The notes: generated by a model not told the origin, from the sequence alone. A stretch of DNA of 64,000 nt from Crossiella sp. CA-258035 (GCF_030064675.1 NZ_CP116413.1:7531501-7595500); one strand, 5' to 3'; counted from the stretch's first letter, positions 9,831 to 20,630 are shown. A program made the numbers and translations.

Positions 9831-10916
9831 TCAGGTGTACGGGTGGCCGCCCAGCACGACCAGCTCCGGGGCGCGCAGCACCCGCAGGTCGGCTCGGGGG
9901 TCTTCGGCGTAGACGACCAGGTCCGCGGGGGCGCCGTGGGCCAGCGCGGGCCTGCCCAGCCAGGCGCGGGCGGACCAGGAGGCGGCGCCGATGGCGGCTT
10001 CGGCGGTCATGCCGACGCGGCGCAGGGCGGCGATCTCGTCGGCGATGCGGCCGTGCTTGATGCCGCCGCCGGCGTCGGTGCCCGCGTAGACCGGGACGCC
10101 CGCCTCGATCGCGGCGGCCACGGTGGCGTCGTTGCGGGCGTGCAGGGCGCGCATGTGCTCGGCGTAGCGGGGGTACTTGCCCGCCTTGGCCGCGATGCCG
10201 GGGAAGGTCTCGATGTTGATCAGGGTGGGCACCAGGGCGGTGCCGCGCCTGGCCATCTCGGCGATGGTGTCCCCGGTGAGGCCGGTGCCGTGTTCGATGC
10301 AGTCGATGCCCGCGTTGACCAGGCCGGGGACCGCGTCCTCTGAGAACACGTGCGCGGTGACCCGAGCGCCCGCGGCGTGCGCGACGGCGATGGCCTCGGT
10401 GAGGACCTCGTCCGACCAGAGCGGGGCCAGGTCGCCGGTGCTCCGGTCGATCCAGTCGCCGACCAGCTTGACCCAGCCGTCGCCGTAGGCCGCCTGCTCG
10501 GCCACGGTGGCCGGCAGCAGCTCCTCGTGCTCCAGGTCGGCGCTGACATAGGGGATGTAGCGCTTGGGGCGGGCGATGTGCTTGCCGGCGCGGATGATCC
10601 GGGGCAGGTCCTCGCGCTCCTGCAACGGGCGGGTGTCCAGCGGGGAGCCGCAGTCGCGGATCAGCAGGGTGCCCGCGTCCCGGTCGGTCTCGGCCTGTTC
10701 GGCCGCCTCGGGCAGCTCGACCGCGCCGCTGGGACCCAGGCCCACGTGGCAGTGCGCGTCGACCAGGCCGGGCAGCAGGTAGCCGCCCTCGGCCAGGGTC
10801 ACCGCGTCGCGGACGGGCTCGTGCGAGACGAGCCCGTCCGCGATCCACAGGTCCCGGTGCTCGCCCTCCGGCAGGAGGACGCCGCGCAGGTGGAACGGGG
10901 GTCGAGCCTGCGTCAC
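9831..10916 (-). CDS. Amidohydrolase family protein
   Basis: 361 residues of the metal-dependent hydrolase superfamily. The metal-binding HxH is DAHCH (His55, His57), with a later catalytic GTDAGGG near 280, and EHGTGL and TAHVF His motifs between. A flanking beta-sandwich is formed by the N- and C-terminal segments (HGAPADLVVYAEDP). The closest syntenic counterpart is the amidohydrolase next to ffh in mycobacteria (Rv2915c). The substrate is unknown; an imidazolonepropionase- or prolidase-type small-molecule activity is possible. The start overlaps the ffh stop by 4 bp. Confidence 0.9.
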   Translation of the reverse strand: MTQARPPFHLRGVLLPEGEHRDLWIADGLVSHEPVRDAVTLAEGGYLLPGLVDAHCHVGLGPSGAVELPEAAEQAETDRDAGTLLIRDCGSPLDTRPLQEREDLPRIIRAGKHIARPKRYIPYVSADLEHEELLPATVAEQAAYGDGWVKLVGDWIDRSTGDLAPLWSDEVLTEAIAVAHAAGARVTAHVFSEDAVPGLVNAGIDCIEHGTGLTGDTIAEMARRGTALVPTLINIETFPGIAAKAGKYPRYAEHMRALHARNDATVAAAIEAGVPVYAGTDAGGGIKHGRIADEIAALRRVGMTAEAAIGAASWSARAWLGRPALAHGAPADLVVYAEDPRADLRVLRAPELVVLGGHPYT

Positions 10917-12469
10917 TTGTCGAACTTCAGCTTCGAGGGGTCGAAACCGGGCGGCAGCTGGTCCATGTTGGACAGCGCCGGGGGCAGCTCGTTGAGCCCC
11001 TTGGGCATGCCGGAGAGGTCGGGCATGCCGCCGGGGAAGCCGGGCATGCCGCCCATGCCGGGGAAGCCGCCGCGGATCTTGGGCGGGGTCGGGCCCTTGC
11101 CCTTCTTCCCCTTCTTGCCCTTGCGGCCCTTGCCGCCGCCCCTGGTGGCGCTGCCGCCGCCGATGCCGAAGCGACCGGCCATCTGCTGCATCATCTTCTT
11201 CGCGTCGAAGAAGCGGTTGACCAGGTTGTTGATCTCGCTGACCGGCACGCCGGAGCCCTTGGCGATGCGCTGCCGCCGCGAGGCGTTGATGATCTTCGGG
11301 TCGGACCGCTCGGCCGGGGTCATGCCGCGGATGATCGCCTGCACGCGGTCCAGGTGCTTCTCGTCGACCTGGGCGATGGCGTCCTTCATCTGCCCGGCGC
11401 CGGGCAGCATGCCGAGGATGTTGGACAGCGGGCCCATCTTGCGCACGGCCATCATCTGCTGGAGGAAGTCCTCCAGGGTCAGCTCGCCGGCGCCGAGCTT
11501 CTGCGCCTGCTTCTCCGCCTCGCGCGCGTCGAAGACCTGCTCGGCCTGCTCGATCAGGGTGAGCACGTCGCCCATGCCGAGGATGCGGCTGGCCATCCGG
11601 TCGGGGTGGAAGACGTCGAAGTCCTCCAGCTTCTCCCCGTTGGAGGCGTACATGATCGGCTGGCCGGTGACCTCGCGGACGCTGAGCGCGGCGCCACCGC
11701 GGGCGTCGCCGTCGAGCTTGGTCAGCACGACGCCGGTGAAGCCGACGCCCTCCTGGAAGGCGGTCGCGGTGCTGACCGCGTCCTGGCCGATCATCGCGTC
11801 GACCACGAACAGCACCTCGTCGGGCTGCACCGCGTCGCGGATGTCGGCGGCCTGCTTCATCAGCTCCTCGTCGACGCCGAGGCGGCCGGCGGTGTCGACG
11901 ATGACCAGGTCGTGCTGGGACTTGCGGGCTTCCTCGATGGCCTGCCTGGCCACCGCGACCGGGTCGCCAACGCCGTTGCCGGGCTCCGGCGCGAACACCG
12001 GCACGCCCGCGCGCTGGCCGACCACCTGGAGCTGGTTGACCGCGTTGGGCCGCTGGAGGTCGCAGGCGACCAGCAGCGGGGTGTGGTTCTGCCCGGCCAG
12101 GTGCTTGGCCAGCTTGCCGGCCAGGGTGGTCTTACCCGCGCCCTGCAGACCGGCGAGCATGATCACCGTGGGCGGGGTCTTGGCCAGGTTCAGCCGCCGG
12201 GTCTCGCCGCCGAGGATGGCGACCAGCTCCTCGTTGACGATCTTGACGACCTGCTGGGCCGGGTTGAGCGCCTGGGAGACCTCGGCGCCCTTGGCCCGCT
12301 CCTTGATCTGCGCGATGAAGGTGCGCACGACGGGCAGCGCCACGTCGGCCTCGAGCAGTGCGATCCTGATCTCGCGACAGGTCGCGTCGATGTCGGCGTC
12401 GGACAGCTTGCCCTTGCCGCGCAGGTTCTTCAGGACCGATGTGAGGCGGTCGGAGAGGTTGTCGAACAC
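10913..12469 (-). CDS. ffh: Signal recognition particle protein Ffh (SRP54)
   Basis: 518 residues. N domain 1-95; GTPase domain with P-loop GLQGAGKT at 107-114, DTAGR and TKLDGDARGG; then a Met-rich M domain that binds 4.5S RNA and signal sequences. The C-terminal tail is a Gly/Met/Pro-rich extension with several MPG repeats. With FtsY (19320-20630) it targets nascent membrane proteins. It is translationally coupled to the downstream amidohydrolase by an ATGA overlap. Confidence 0.97.
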   Translation of the reverse strand: MFDNLSDRLTSVLKNLRGKGKLSDADIDATCREIRIALLEADVALPVVRTFIAQIKERAKGAEVSQALNPAQQVVKIVNEELVAILGGETRRLNLAKTPPTVIMLAGLQGAGKTTLAGKLAKHLAGQNHTPLLVACDLQRPNAVNQLQVVGQRAGVPVFAPEPGNGVGDPVAVARQAIEEARKSQHDLVIVDTAGRLGVDEELMKQAADIRDAVQPDEVLFVVDAMIGQDAVSTATAFQEGVGFTGVVLTKLDGDARGGAALSVREVTGQPIMYASNGEKLEDFDVFHPDRMASRILGMGDVLTLIEQAEQVFDAREAEKQAQKLGAGELTLEDFLQQMMAVRKMGPLSNILGMLPGAGQMKDAIAQVDEKHLDRVQAIIRGMTPAERSDPKIINASRRQRIAKGSGVPVSEINNLVNRFFDAKKMMQQMAGRFGIGGGSATRGGGKGRKGKKGKKGKGPTPPKIRGGFPGMGGMPGFPGGMPDLSGMPKGLNELPPALSNMDQLPPGFDPSKLKFDK

Positions 12470-12529
12470 GGGTCACGGGCTCCAGCGGGGTCAGGACGGC
12501 AACAGAGTTCCTGCCCCTAAGGCTAGCCG

Positions 12530-13126
12530 TCAGCTCGACCGCGAACCCACCAACTCCAGTTTCAGCCCGTTGGCGACGTCGCTGCGGTAGATCACGGTGG
12601 CCTTCGGCCAGCCCCGCAGCGGGCGTCCGGCGGTGAGCCGGGCGCTGATCCGCAGCGCGCGGCGCACGTGCTTGGCGAAGGAGTGCGCCGGGATGACCCG
12701 GCCGCGTTCGCGCTGTCCGGTGCGCGCCTGTTCGGGGGTGACCTCCAGCCACAGCATCCGCGGCGTGCGGCCGGTGAGCCGGGCCAGCACGGACAGCCAG
12801 CTGCGGGTGATGACCCTGGTGGCGGGCTCGTGCACGAGCACCGGTCCCCTGGTGGTGAGCGCGGCCCAGATGATGCGCAGGTGGTGCAGCAGGTGCACCA
12901 GCGGGCGGTAGCAGCGGTAGGGCAGGTTCGGCAGCCGGGCCGCCAGCGGGTCGCGGACCTGGTCGGAGTCGAGCACGGTGTACGGGCCGCTGGCGCGCAG
13001 CTTGCGGAGCAGCGAGGACTTGCCCGCGCCGGGTAGGCCGGCCAGCAGCATCAGGTCGCGGGGGCCCGCGCGGACCACGAGTGGTCCGATGCCGGGGCGG
13101 CTCGAGGTCACGCCGGTGCTGTCCAC
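12530..13126 (-). CDS. P-loop NTPase, zeta-toxin/kinase-like AAA family ATPase
   Basis: 198 residues from GTG 13126. A Walker A loop GLPGAGKS at 30-37 follows LMLLAG, then VLDSDQVRD in the position of a kinase lid or substrate loop, LVHEP, and LWLEVTPEQARTGQRERGRVIP, reminiscent of small-molecule or polynucleotide kinases. Start choice: the frame extends upstream to 13384 but loses coding character. GTG 13126 is preceded by TACGTT at a 6-nt distance, the pattern of a leaderless actinobacterial mRNA. Substrate unknown. It sits between glnD and ffh. Confidence 0.75.
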   Translation of the reverse strand: MDSTGVTSSRPGIGPLVVRAGPRDLMLLAGLPGAGKSSLLRKLRASGPYTVLDSDQVRDPLAARLPNLPYRCYRPLVHLLHHLRIIWAALTTRGPVLVHEPATRVITRSWLSVLARLTGRTPRMLWLEVTPEQARTGQRERGRVIPAHSFAKHVRRALRISARLTAGRPLRGWPKATVIYRSDVANGLKLELVGSRSS

Positions 13127-13468
13127 ACTTGAACAACGTACGGGGCCAACCCGGACGTTCCGCCCACAGCCCATCGACAGCGGGTCAACAGGTTGAGTCT
13201 GGAGAGCACCGGTGGCGGCCTGGACCCCTCTGCCGGGCCGCCACCGGCTCTCCGCTTGTGACGCTCTGGCCTCCTGCCACGGCTCCCCACCGTGGTCCCC
13301 GAACCGCGTCACGGTGCTCAGCCTGACCGATTCGCGCAGGTCAGCGCAGCGTGATGGGCCGTGATCCGGCCTGGGTAGAACCACCTACGTCCCGCTAGGC
13401 AGCCGCCCGCCCGGGTACGGAGGGGTAGCTTCACCCGTGGCGGAGCCGGTCTCGCGCGCGGTGCCCGG
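13127..13468. other. Intergenic region between glnD and the P-loop NTPase gene
   Basis: 342 bp without a credible gene. It contains the strong hairpin at 13201-13253 and, at its low-coordinate end, the likely promoter (TACGTT) of the P-loop NTPase gene. Nothing else is recognisable. Confidence 0.6.
13201..13253 (-). terminator. Strong hairpin, probable terminator after glnD
   Basis: GGAGAG ... CCGGTGGCGGCC pairs with GGCCGCCACCGG ... CTCTCC: about 18 bp of stem with a 2-nt bulge and a loop of about 15 nt. It lies 216 bp downstream of the glnD stop on the minus strand. There is no clear U-tract, which is common for actinobacterial terminators. Confidence 0.6.
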
Positions 13469-15850
13469 TCAACGCGCGGCGGCCAGCACCGCCTTCTCGA
13501 TCTTGCGGCGGGCTGGGCTGCCCGGCTCGGCGAGGCCGTTGTCGCTGGTGGTGATGCTGAAGGAGTCGACAACCGTGCCGCCCAGGGTGGCCACCCTGGC
13601 CCAGCGGACGTCGACCTTGCACGCCTCCAAGGCCGCGGCGACGCGGTGCAGCAGGCCGATGCGGTCGGTGGCGCGCAGCTCCATCACCACCGCGCCGCTG
13701 GCCTCGTCGTCGAACCACAGCACCCTGGGCGGGGCGATCTCCTCCGGCGGGCCGCCGTAGTCGCGTTCCTTGGCGGCCAGGCGGTCGGCCAGGGACAGCG
13801 TGCCGTCGAGCACCTTGACCAGCTGTTCGCGCAGCAGCGCGGCATCGGGCAGGGTGCCGAAGCGCGGGGACACGGTGAAGGTCTCCACGCCCGCGCCGGC
13901 GTGCGCGCTGACCTCGGCCGCGTGCACCTCCAGCGAGTTCAGCGCGAGCACGCCGCTGGCCAGGGACAGCAGGCCGATCCGGTCGGGGGCCAGCACGGTG
14001 ACCGTGGCGGTGTGGCCGGACGGGGTGATCACCACGTGCGGTTTGCCGGTGGCCACCGCGGACTCGGCCAGTTCGGCCTGTTCGGCGGGCAGCGGGCCCG
14101 GTCCTGCCAGCTGCTCCCCCGCCATGGCGGCGCGGCAGCGGCGGGCCAGGTCGGCGATCAGCGCGGCCTTCCACTCCGTCCACACGCCGGGGCCGGTGGC
14201 CAGCGAGTCGGCCTCGGCGAGGGCGTGCAGCAGCTCCAGCACCACCGGGTCGCCGCCGAGGGTGTCCACCACGCGGTGCACGGTGGCCGGGTCCTCCACG
14301 TCGCGGCGGGTGGCGGTGTGCGGCAGCAACAGGTGGTGGCGGACGACCGAGGCGACGACCGCGACGTCGGAGGGCCACAGGCCGAGGCGTTCGCAGACCT
14401 GGGTGGCCAGTGCGGCGCCGACCTCGGAGTGGTCGCCGTCGCGGCCCTTGCCGATGTCGTGCAGCAGGGTGGCCAGCAGCAGCAGGTCGGGGCGGGAGAC
14501 GGTGGTGGCCAGCCGGGCCGCGTTGGCCACCGCGTGCACCAGGTGCCGGTCCACCGTCCAGGCGTGCGCGGCATCGCGCGGCGGCAGGTCGCGGACCGCG
14601 CCCCACTCCGGGAACAGCCGTCCCCACAGGCCGGTGCGGTCCAGCGCCTCCACCACGCCGATCAGGCCGCGGCCGCAGCCGAGCAGGGCGAGCAGCTCCT
14701 GCCTGGCCTCGCTGGGCCACGGGCGGCGCAGCTCGGGCGCGGAGTCGGCCAGGCGGGCCAGGGTGCCCGCGGCGATCGGGCTGCCGGTGCGCGCGGCCGA
14801 GGCGGCCACCCGCAGCAGCAGGCCGGGATCGCGGGCCGGCACCGCGTCGCGGGCCAGCGCGACCTCGCCGCCGTGCAGCACGACCCCGTCGTCCAGTGGC
14901 CGCCGCGCCGGGCCGCGGTTCCACGGGGCGCGGCTGCTGAGTGCGGCGAAACCCTTGCGCGGCAAGGCGTTGCGCGCGGTGCGCAGGGCCACGTCCACCG
15001 CGTAGGCCACGGTGCGGCCGGTGGCGGAGAGCAGCCGGGCCAGCTCGAAGCGGTCCGGCAGGCCGAGCGCGAGGGCGATCTCGTCGCCGTCCTCGGCCCG
15101 GATGATGTCGCGGGCCTTGCCGCAGGCCCGGTGCAGCTCGGTGCGCACGTCCAGCAGCAGTGTGCGGGCCTCGCGCACCTCCTTGCCCGGCCGGTCCACC
15201 AGCTGGGTGGCGGCCAGCGCGTCCAGCAGGTTCAGGTCGCGCAGGCCGCCCTTGCCGTTCTTGAGGTCCGGCTCGACCCGGTGCGCGACCTCGCCGGAGC
15301 GCTGCCAGCGCGTCTCGGCGGCCTCCACCAGCTCCTCGAACCGGTTCCGGATGCCGGCCCGCCAGGACTGCCTGGCCCCGGCGGCGAGCCGGTCGGACAG
15401 CGACTGGTCGCCGACCAGGTGCCGCACCTCCAGCAGGCCGAGCGCGGCGCGCAGGTCCGCGCCGGCCACCTTCTCCGCCTCGGCGGTGGTGCGCACCGAG
15501 TGGTCCAGGCCGATGCCGGAGTTCCACAGCGGGTACCACAGCCGGTCGGCCAGCGCGCCCACCTCGGTCCGTCCATTGTGGACAAGAACCAGGTCGAGGT
15601 CGGAGTACGGGGCCAGCTCGCGGCGGCCCAGCGCGCCCACCGCGACCAGCGCGGTGCCGCTGCCCGCCCCGCCGATCCCGGCCAGCCCGGCGTGCGCGGC
15701 CAGCCAGAAGTCGTGCAGGTCCACCAGGGCCGCCCGTAGTGGCTCGGCGGCCAGCTTGCGGTGGCCCGGTGCGGGCGCCAGCAGCAACTGCCGCGCCCGC
15801 ACCAGGTCCCCCGCGGCGGGACCGACCGACTCGCTGATCCCTGCGCTCAT
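13469..15850 (-). CDS. glnD: [Protein-PII] uridylyltransferase/uridylyl-removing enzyme GlnD
   Basis: 793 residues. Nucleotidyltransferase domain with VAVGALGRRELAPYSDLDLVLVH (about 60-85); HD phosphohydrolase domain LLHDIGKGRDGDHSE near 460-475; two C-terminal ACT domains (about 605-680 and 717-790) that sense glutamine. In actinobacteria the enzyme adenylylates rather than uridylylates the PII protein. It ends the amtB-glnB-glnD operon, with 13 bp between glnB and glnD. The larger open frame covering 13431-15539 in another phase is a shadow. Confidence 0.96.
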   Translation of the reverse strand: MSAGISESVGPAAGDLVRARQLLLAPAPGHRKLAAEPLRAALVDLHDFWLAAHAGLAGIGGAGSGTALVAVGALGRRELAPYSDLDLVLVHNGRTEVGALADRLWYPLWNSGIGLDHSVRTTAEAEKVAGADLRAALGLLEVRHLVGDQSLSDRLAAGARQSWRAGIRNRFEELVEAAETRWQRSGEVAHRVEPDLKNGKGGLRDLNLLDALAATQLVDRPGKEVREARTLLLDVRTELHRACGKARDIIRAEDGDEIALALGLPDRFELARLLSATGRTVAYAVDVALRTARNALPRKGFAALSSRAPWNRGPARRPLDDGVVLHGGEVALARDAVPARDPGLLLRVAASAARTGSPIAAGTLARLADSAPELRRPWPSEARQELLALLGCGRGLIGVVEALDRTGLWGRLFPEWGAVRDLPPRDAAHAWTVDRHLVHAVANAARLATTVSRPDLLLLATLLHDIGKGRDGDHSEVGAALATQVCERLGLWPSDVAVVASVVRHHLLLPHTATRRDVEDPATVHRVVDTLGGDPVVLELLHALAEADSLATGPGVWTEWKAALIADLARRCRAAMAGEQLAGPGPLPAEQAELAESAVATGKPHVVITPSGHTATVTVLAPDRIGLLSLASGVLALNSLEVHAAEVSAHAGAGVETFTVSPRFGTLPDAALLREQLVKVLDGTLSLADRLAAKERDYGGPPEEIAPPRVLWFDDEASGAVVMELRATDRIGLLHRVAAALEACKVDVRWARVATLGGTVVDSFSITTSDNGLAEPGSPARRKIEKAVLAAAR
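15571..15583. repeat. Near-match to the palindrome GTCCACWGTGGAC
   Basis: GTCCATTGTGGAC inside glnD, read there as Val-His-Asn-Gly. On the minus strand the flank completes a TTGTCCACA DnaA-box sequence. Confidence 0.5.
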
Positions 15851-15863
15851 GCGACGCTCCGCC

Positions 15864-17536
<1,673 letters not shown>

Positions 17537-17588
17537 TCTCGTAGTCCTCCCGTGCCTGCCACGTTGCGGTGAAGGATCGAGAGGCGGT

Positions 17589-17626
17589 GTTTCGTCCGGT
17601 TACGCCGGAGGTTTCACCGAAGTGAA
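17589..17626 (-). promoter_or_regulatory. Candidate GlnR binding site upstream of amtB
   Basis: On the minus strand the order is TTCAC-n6-GAAAC, then GTAAC-n5-GAAAC, close to the GlnR consensus gTnAc-n6-GaAAc in tandem. It lies about 50-90 bp before the amtB ATG and overlaps the last codons of the tetR gene. The second pair is one base short of the consensus spacing, so this is tentative. Confidence 0.4.
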
Positions 17627-18229
17627 CTGTGCCGAGGCCGGTGTTACGGCTGGGTTGCGCAGACCGTCCAACAGGACGCCGAGATTGCGCCGCCACTGCT
17701 CCGGCCGGGCGAGCAGGCCCAGGGTGCGCTCGGCCGGGATGGCCGTGGCCAGCAGGAAGACCACGTCGTGGGCGTCCAGGTCGGTCCGGATCGCACCGGC
17801 GTCCTGAGCCCGCCGCACCAGCAGGGTGACCGCGGCGCGCAGGCGCTCGACCGGCTCGGTGAGGTCGGGGCCGCCCGCGCCGGCGAGGGCGGCGTGCAGG
17901 CCGCAGCTGGCCGCGCGCAGCTGCACGTAGCTCTCCGCGAAGCCGGTGAAGGCCGGCCACGGGTCCGGCTCGGCCGCGGCCTGCCGGGCCAGCTCGATCA
18001 TCGTGTCGATGGTGTCGGCCAGGATCGCGGCGACCAGCTTCCGCACCGAGGGCACCCGGCGGTGCACGGTGCCCAGGCCGACCCCTGCCCGGTGCGCGAT
18101 CTCCCTGGTGGTGACGCCCAGGCCCTGCTCGTCCAGTGCCTCGCGGGCGGCGGCGACCAGCCGGGCCACGTTGCGCCGGGCGTCGGCGCGGGCGGCGCCG
18201 GTGGCGAGCAGCTCCTCGACGGCGGACAT
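17600..18229 (-). CDS. TetR/AcrR family transcriptional regulator
   Basis: 209 residues. The N-terminal helix-turn-helix is GLGVTTREIAHRAGVGLGTVHRRVPSVRKLVAAIL (about 36-70), with Arg where many TetR proteins have Tyr/Phe (TVHRRVPS). The C-terminal ligand domain is helical and unassigned. It is divergent from the oxidoreductase at 18290, and a perfect palindrome lies between them, so it probably represses both itself and that gene. Confidence 0.92.
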   Translation of the reverse strand: MSAVEELLATGAARADARRNVARLVAAAREALDEQGLGVTTREIAHRAGVGLGTVHRRVPSVRKLVAAILADTIDTMIELARQAAAEPDPWPAFTGFAESYVQLRAASCGLHAALAGAGGPDLTEPVERLRAAVTLLVRRAQDAGAIRTDLDAHDVVFLLATAIPAERTLGLLARPEQWRRNLGVLLDGLRNPAVTPASAQFTSVKPPA

Positions 18230-18250
18230 GGCGGCAGTCCAAGGTCGGCG

Positions 18251-18277
18251 CTAAACGGGTCAGCGTGACCCGTTTAG
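18251..18277. promoter_or_regulatory. Perfect palindromic operator between tetR and the oxidoreductase
   Basis: Arms CTAAACGGGTCA and TGACCCGTTTAG are exact reverse complements with a 3-bp centre (GCG), 27 bp in all. The site is 22 bp before the tetR ATG and 13 bp before the oxidoreductase ATG, and its last bases run into the AGGAGG ribosome-binding site. It is the obvious TetR operator. Confidence 0.85.
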
Positions 18278-18289
18278 GAGGAGGTGCCG

Positions 18290-19327
18290 ATGATCGGAGT
18301 CGGCATCCTGGGCGCCAGCCCGGACCGCGGCTGGGCGGCCAGGGCGCACGTCCCCGCGCTGGCCGCCCAGCCGGAGTACGAGCTGGTGGCGGTGGGCACC
18401 ACCAAGGCGGAGAGCGCGGCGCTGGCCAGGGAACGGTTCGGCGCGCGGCACGCCTGCACCGACGCCGCGGAGCTGGCCGGTCATCCCGAGGTGGACCTGG
18501 TGGTGGTCACGGTGAAGGTGCCGGCGCACGCCGAGCTGGTGCGGGCCGCGCTGCGGGCGGGCAAGCACGTGCTCTGCGAGTGGCCGCTGGCGCTGCACCC
18601 GGCGCAGGCCCGGGAGCTGGCTGAGGAGGCCGAGGCCGCGGGCGTGCGCGCGGTGGTCGGCTTGCAGGGGCGGTTCTCCCCCGCGGTGGTCGCGGCCCGG
18701 CGGCTGGTCGCGGACGGGCGGCTCGGGCGGATCCGGACCGCCACCCTGCTCTGCGCGCGGGCCAAGGGCGGCCCGGACGGGGCACCGGCTTGGACCGCCT
18801 ACACCTTCGACCGGGCCAACGGCGCCGGGCTGGTGGAGGTGCTCGGCGGGCACGCGGTGGACCTGCTGCGGCACCTGCTCGGCCCGATCCGCGGGCTCAC
18901 CGCGCGCAGCACGCTCCAGGTGCCGGAGCAGGTGATCGCCGAGACCGGGGAGCGGATCGCGGTGACCGCGCCCGACCACTTCGCCGCGGTGGCCGAGCTG
19001 GACGGCGGCGTGCTGGCCACGGTGCTGGTGCACGACGGCGAGGCGCACCGGCCCAGGGTCCGGCTGGAGATCAGCGGCACCGAGGGCAGCCTGACCCTGG
19101 CCTCCACGCCGGATGCCGAGCTGATGTCCATCCAGCCGCAGATCGGGCGGCTGGAGCTGCTGGACACCCACGGCAGGCCGGTGCCACTGCCCGAACCGGA
19201 CCTGCCGGTGGCCGCGGTGAACGTGGCCGGGCTCTACCGGCAGCTGGCCGTGGACCTGCGCACGGGTTCCCGGGTGGTCCCCGGCTTCCGGGAGGCCGAG
19301 GACCTGCACCGGCTCCTGGTCAGCTGA
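18290..19327 (+). CDS. Gfo/Idh/MocA family NAD(P)-dependent oxidoreductase
   Basis: 345 residues. The Rossmann N-terminus is VGILGASPDRGWAARAHVPAL; the dinucleotide-domain EHV-type signature appears as GKHVLCEWPLAL near 95-106, followed by the Gfo/Idh/MocA C-terminal alpha/beta domain (GAGLVEVLGGHAVDLLRHLLGP). Similar proteins oxidise sugar or inositol-type substrates (galactose dehydrogenase-like). ATG 18290 is chosen over GTG 18284 because AGGAGG sits 7 nt before it. The gene is under the divergent TetR. Its last 8 bp overlap the ftsY 3' end tail to tail. Confidence 0.9.
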   Translation: MIGVGILGASPDRGWAARAHVPALAAQPEYELVAVGTTKAESAALARERFGARHACTDAAELAGHPEVDLVVVTVKVPAHAELVRAALRAGKHVLCEWPLALHPAQARELAEEAEAAGVRAVVGLQGRFSPAVVAARRLVADGRLGRIRTATLLCARAKGGPDGAPAWTAYTFDRANGAGLVEVLGGHAVDLLRHLLGPIRGLTARSTLQVPEQVIAETGERIAVTAPDHFAAVAELDGGVLATVLVHDGEAHRPRVRLEISGTEGSLTLASTPDAELMSIQPQIGRLELLDTHGRPVPLPEPDLPVAAVNVAGLYRQLAVDLRTGSRVVPGFREAEDLHRLLVS

Positions 19328-20630
19328 GCAGGGCGTCCACGAAGGCGCCGGGGGTGAACGGGGCCAGGTCGTCCGGGCCCTCGCCCAGGCCGACCAGCTT
19401 GACCGGGACGCCCAGCTCGCGCTGCACCTGGAAGACGATGCCGCCCTTGGCGGTGCCGTCCAGCTTGGTCAGCACGATGCCGGTCACCTCGACCACGTCG
19501 GAGAAAACCCTGGCCTGGGTGAGGCCGTTCTGGCCGGTGGTGGCGTCCAGCACCAGCAGCACCTCGTCCACCTTGGCCTGCTTCTCCACCACCCGCTTGA
19601 CCTTGCCCAGCTCGTCCATCAGGCCGGTCTTGGTGTGCAGGCGGCCCGCGGTGTCCACCAGCACGGCGTCCACCCCGGCGTCCACGCCGCGCTTGACCGC
19701 GTCGAAGGCCACGCTGGCCGGGTCCGCGCCCTCCTTGCCGCGCACGATCTCCGCGCCCGCGCGCTCGGCCCAGGTGGCCAGCTGCTCGGCGGCGGCGGCG
19801 CGGAAGGTGTCCGCCGCGCCCAGGATCACGGTGCGGCCGTCGCCGACCAGCACCCTGGCCAGCTTGCCGGTGGTGGTGGTCTTGCCGGTGCCGTTGACGC
19901 CGGTGACCAGCAGCACCGCCGGGCGGCCGTCGTGCGGCAGGGCGCGCACCGAGCGGTCCATCTCCGGCTTGAGCGCGTCCACCAGCACCTCGCGCAGCAC
20001 CGCGCGGGCCGCCTCCGGGGTGCGCACGCCGCGGGTGACGATCTCCGCGCGCAGCCGCTCGATGATCTCCGCGGTGGTGGCCGCGCCCAGGTCGGCCAGC
20101 AGCAGGGTGTCCTCGACCTCGGTCCAGGAGTCCTCGTCCAGGTCGCCCGCGCCGAGCAGGCCGAGCAGGCCCTGGCCGAAGGCGGAGCGGGACTTGGCCA
20201 GCCTGCCGCGCAGCCGCTCCAGGCGACCGGCGGCGGGCTCGATGTTCTCGGGCACCGGGTGCGTCTGGGCCACCACGATCGGCTCGATCGGGGCCGGAGC
20301 CTCGGCGGCCGGGGGCAGCGGCACGTCCACGATGTCCCGGCGCGGGGTGTCCCTGGGCACCGCGGCGTCGTCGCCGACGCCGGGCTGGCCGTCGACCTCG
20401 GTGCGCTCGGTCACCGGGTGCGGTTCGGGTTCCGCGGTCGCGGCCTCGCCGCCGGGGGCGAAACTGATCTTGCGATCCGCCTGGTAGCCCGGACGGCCCT
20501 CGACCACGGGCTTGTCCTGCTCGGCGAGGCTGACCCGGCGGCGGCGGGCCAGCACGACCCCGGTGACGAGTGCGACGAGCAGCACCGCGGCGACGGCGAC
20601 GGCGATCCAGATCATGACTTCGGCAGACAC
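19320..20630 (-). CDS. ftsY: Signal recognition particle receptor FtsY
   Basis: 436 residues. An N-terminal hydrophobic segment (about 6-28) followed by RRRR anchors it to the membrane, as in other actinobacterial FtsY proteins. An acidic/Pro linker precedes the NG domain with P-loop GVNGTGKTTTTGKLA (about 243-257), DTAGRLHTKTGLMDEL, and TKLDGTAKGG. It is the receptor for Ffh (10913-12469). The convergent overlap with the oxidoreductase 3' end is 8 bp. Confidence 0.96.
   Translation of the reverse strand: MSAEVMIWIAVAVAAVLLVALVTGVVLARRRRVSLAEQDKPVVEGRPGYQADRKISFAPGGEAATAEPEPHPVTERTEVDGQPGVGDDAAVPRDTPRRDIVDVPLPPAAEAPAPIEPIVVAQTHPVPENIEPAAGRLERLRGRLAKSRSAFGQGLLGLLGAGDLDEDSWTEVEDTLLLADLGAATTAEIIERLRAEIVTRGVRTPEAARAVLREVLVDALKPEMDRSVRALPHDGRPAVLLVTGVNGTGKTTTTGKLARVLVGDGRTVILGAADTFRAAAAEQLATWAERAGAEIVRGKEGADPASVAFDAVKRGVDAGVDAVLVDTAGRLHTKTGLMDELGKVKRVVEKQAKVDEVLLVLDATTGQNGLTQARVFSDVVEVTGIVLTKLDGTAKGGIVFQVQRELGVPVKLVGLGEGPDDLAPFTPGAFVDALLS

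Noticed and set aside
13646-15739. A 697-codon + strand frame opposite glnD
   Set aside because: Low-complexity, no domain, no ribosome-binding site; it mirrors the codon bias of glnD.
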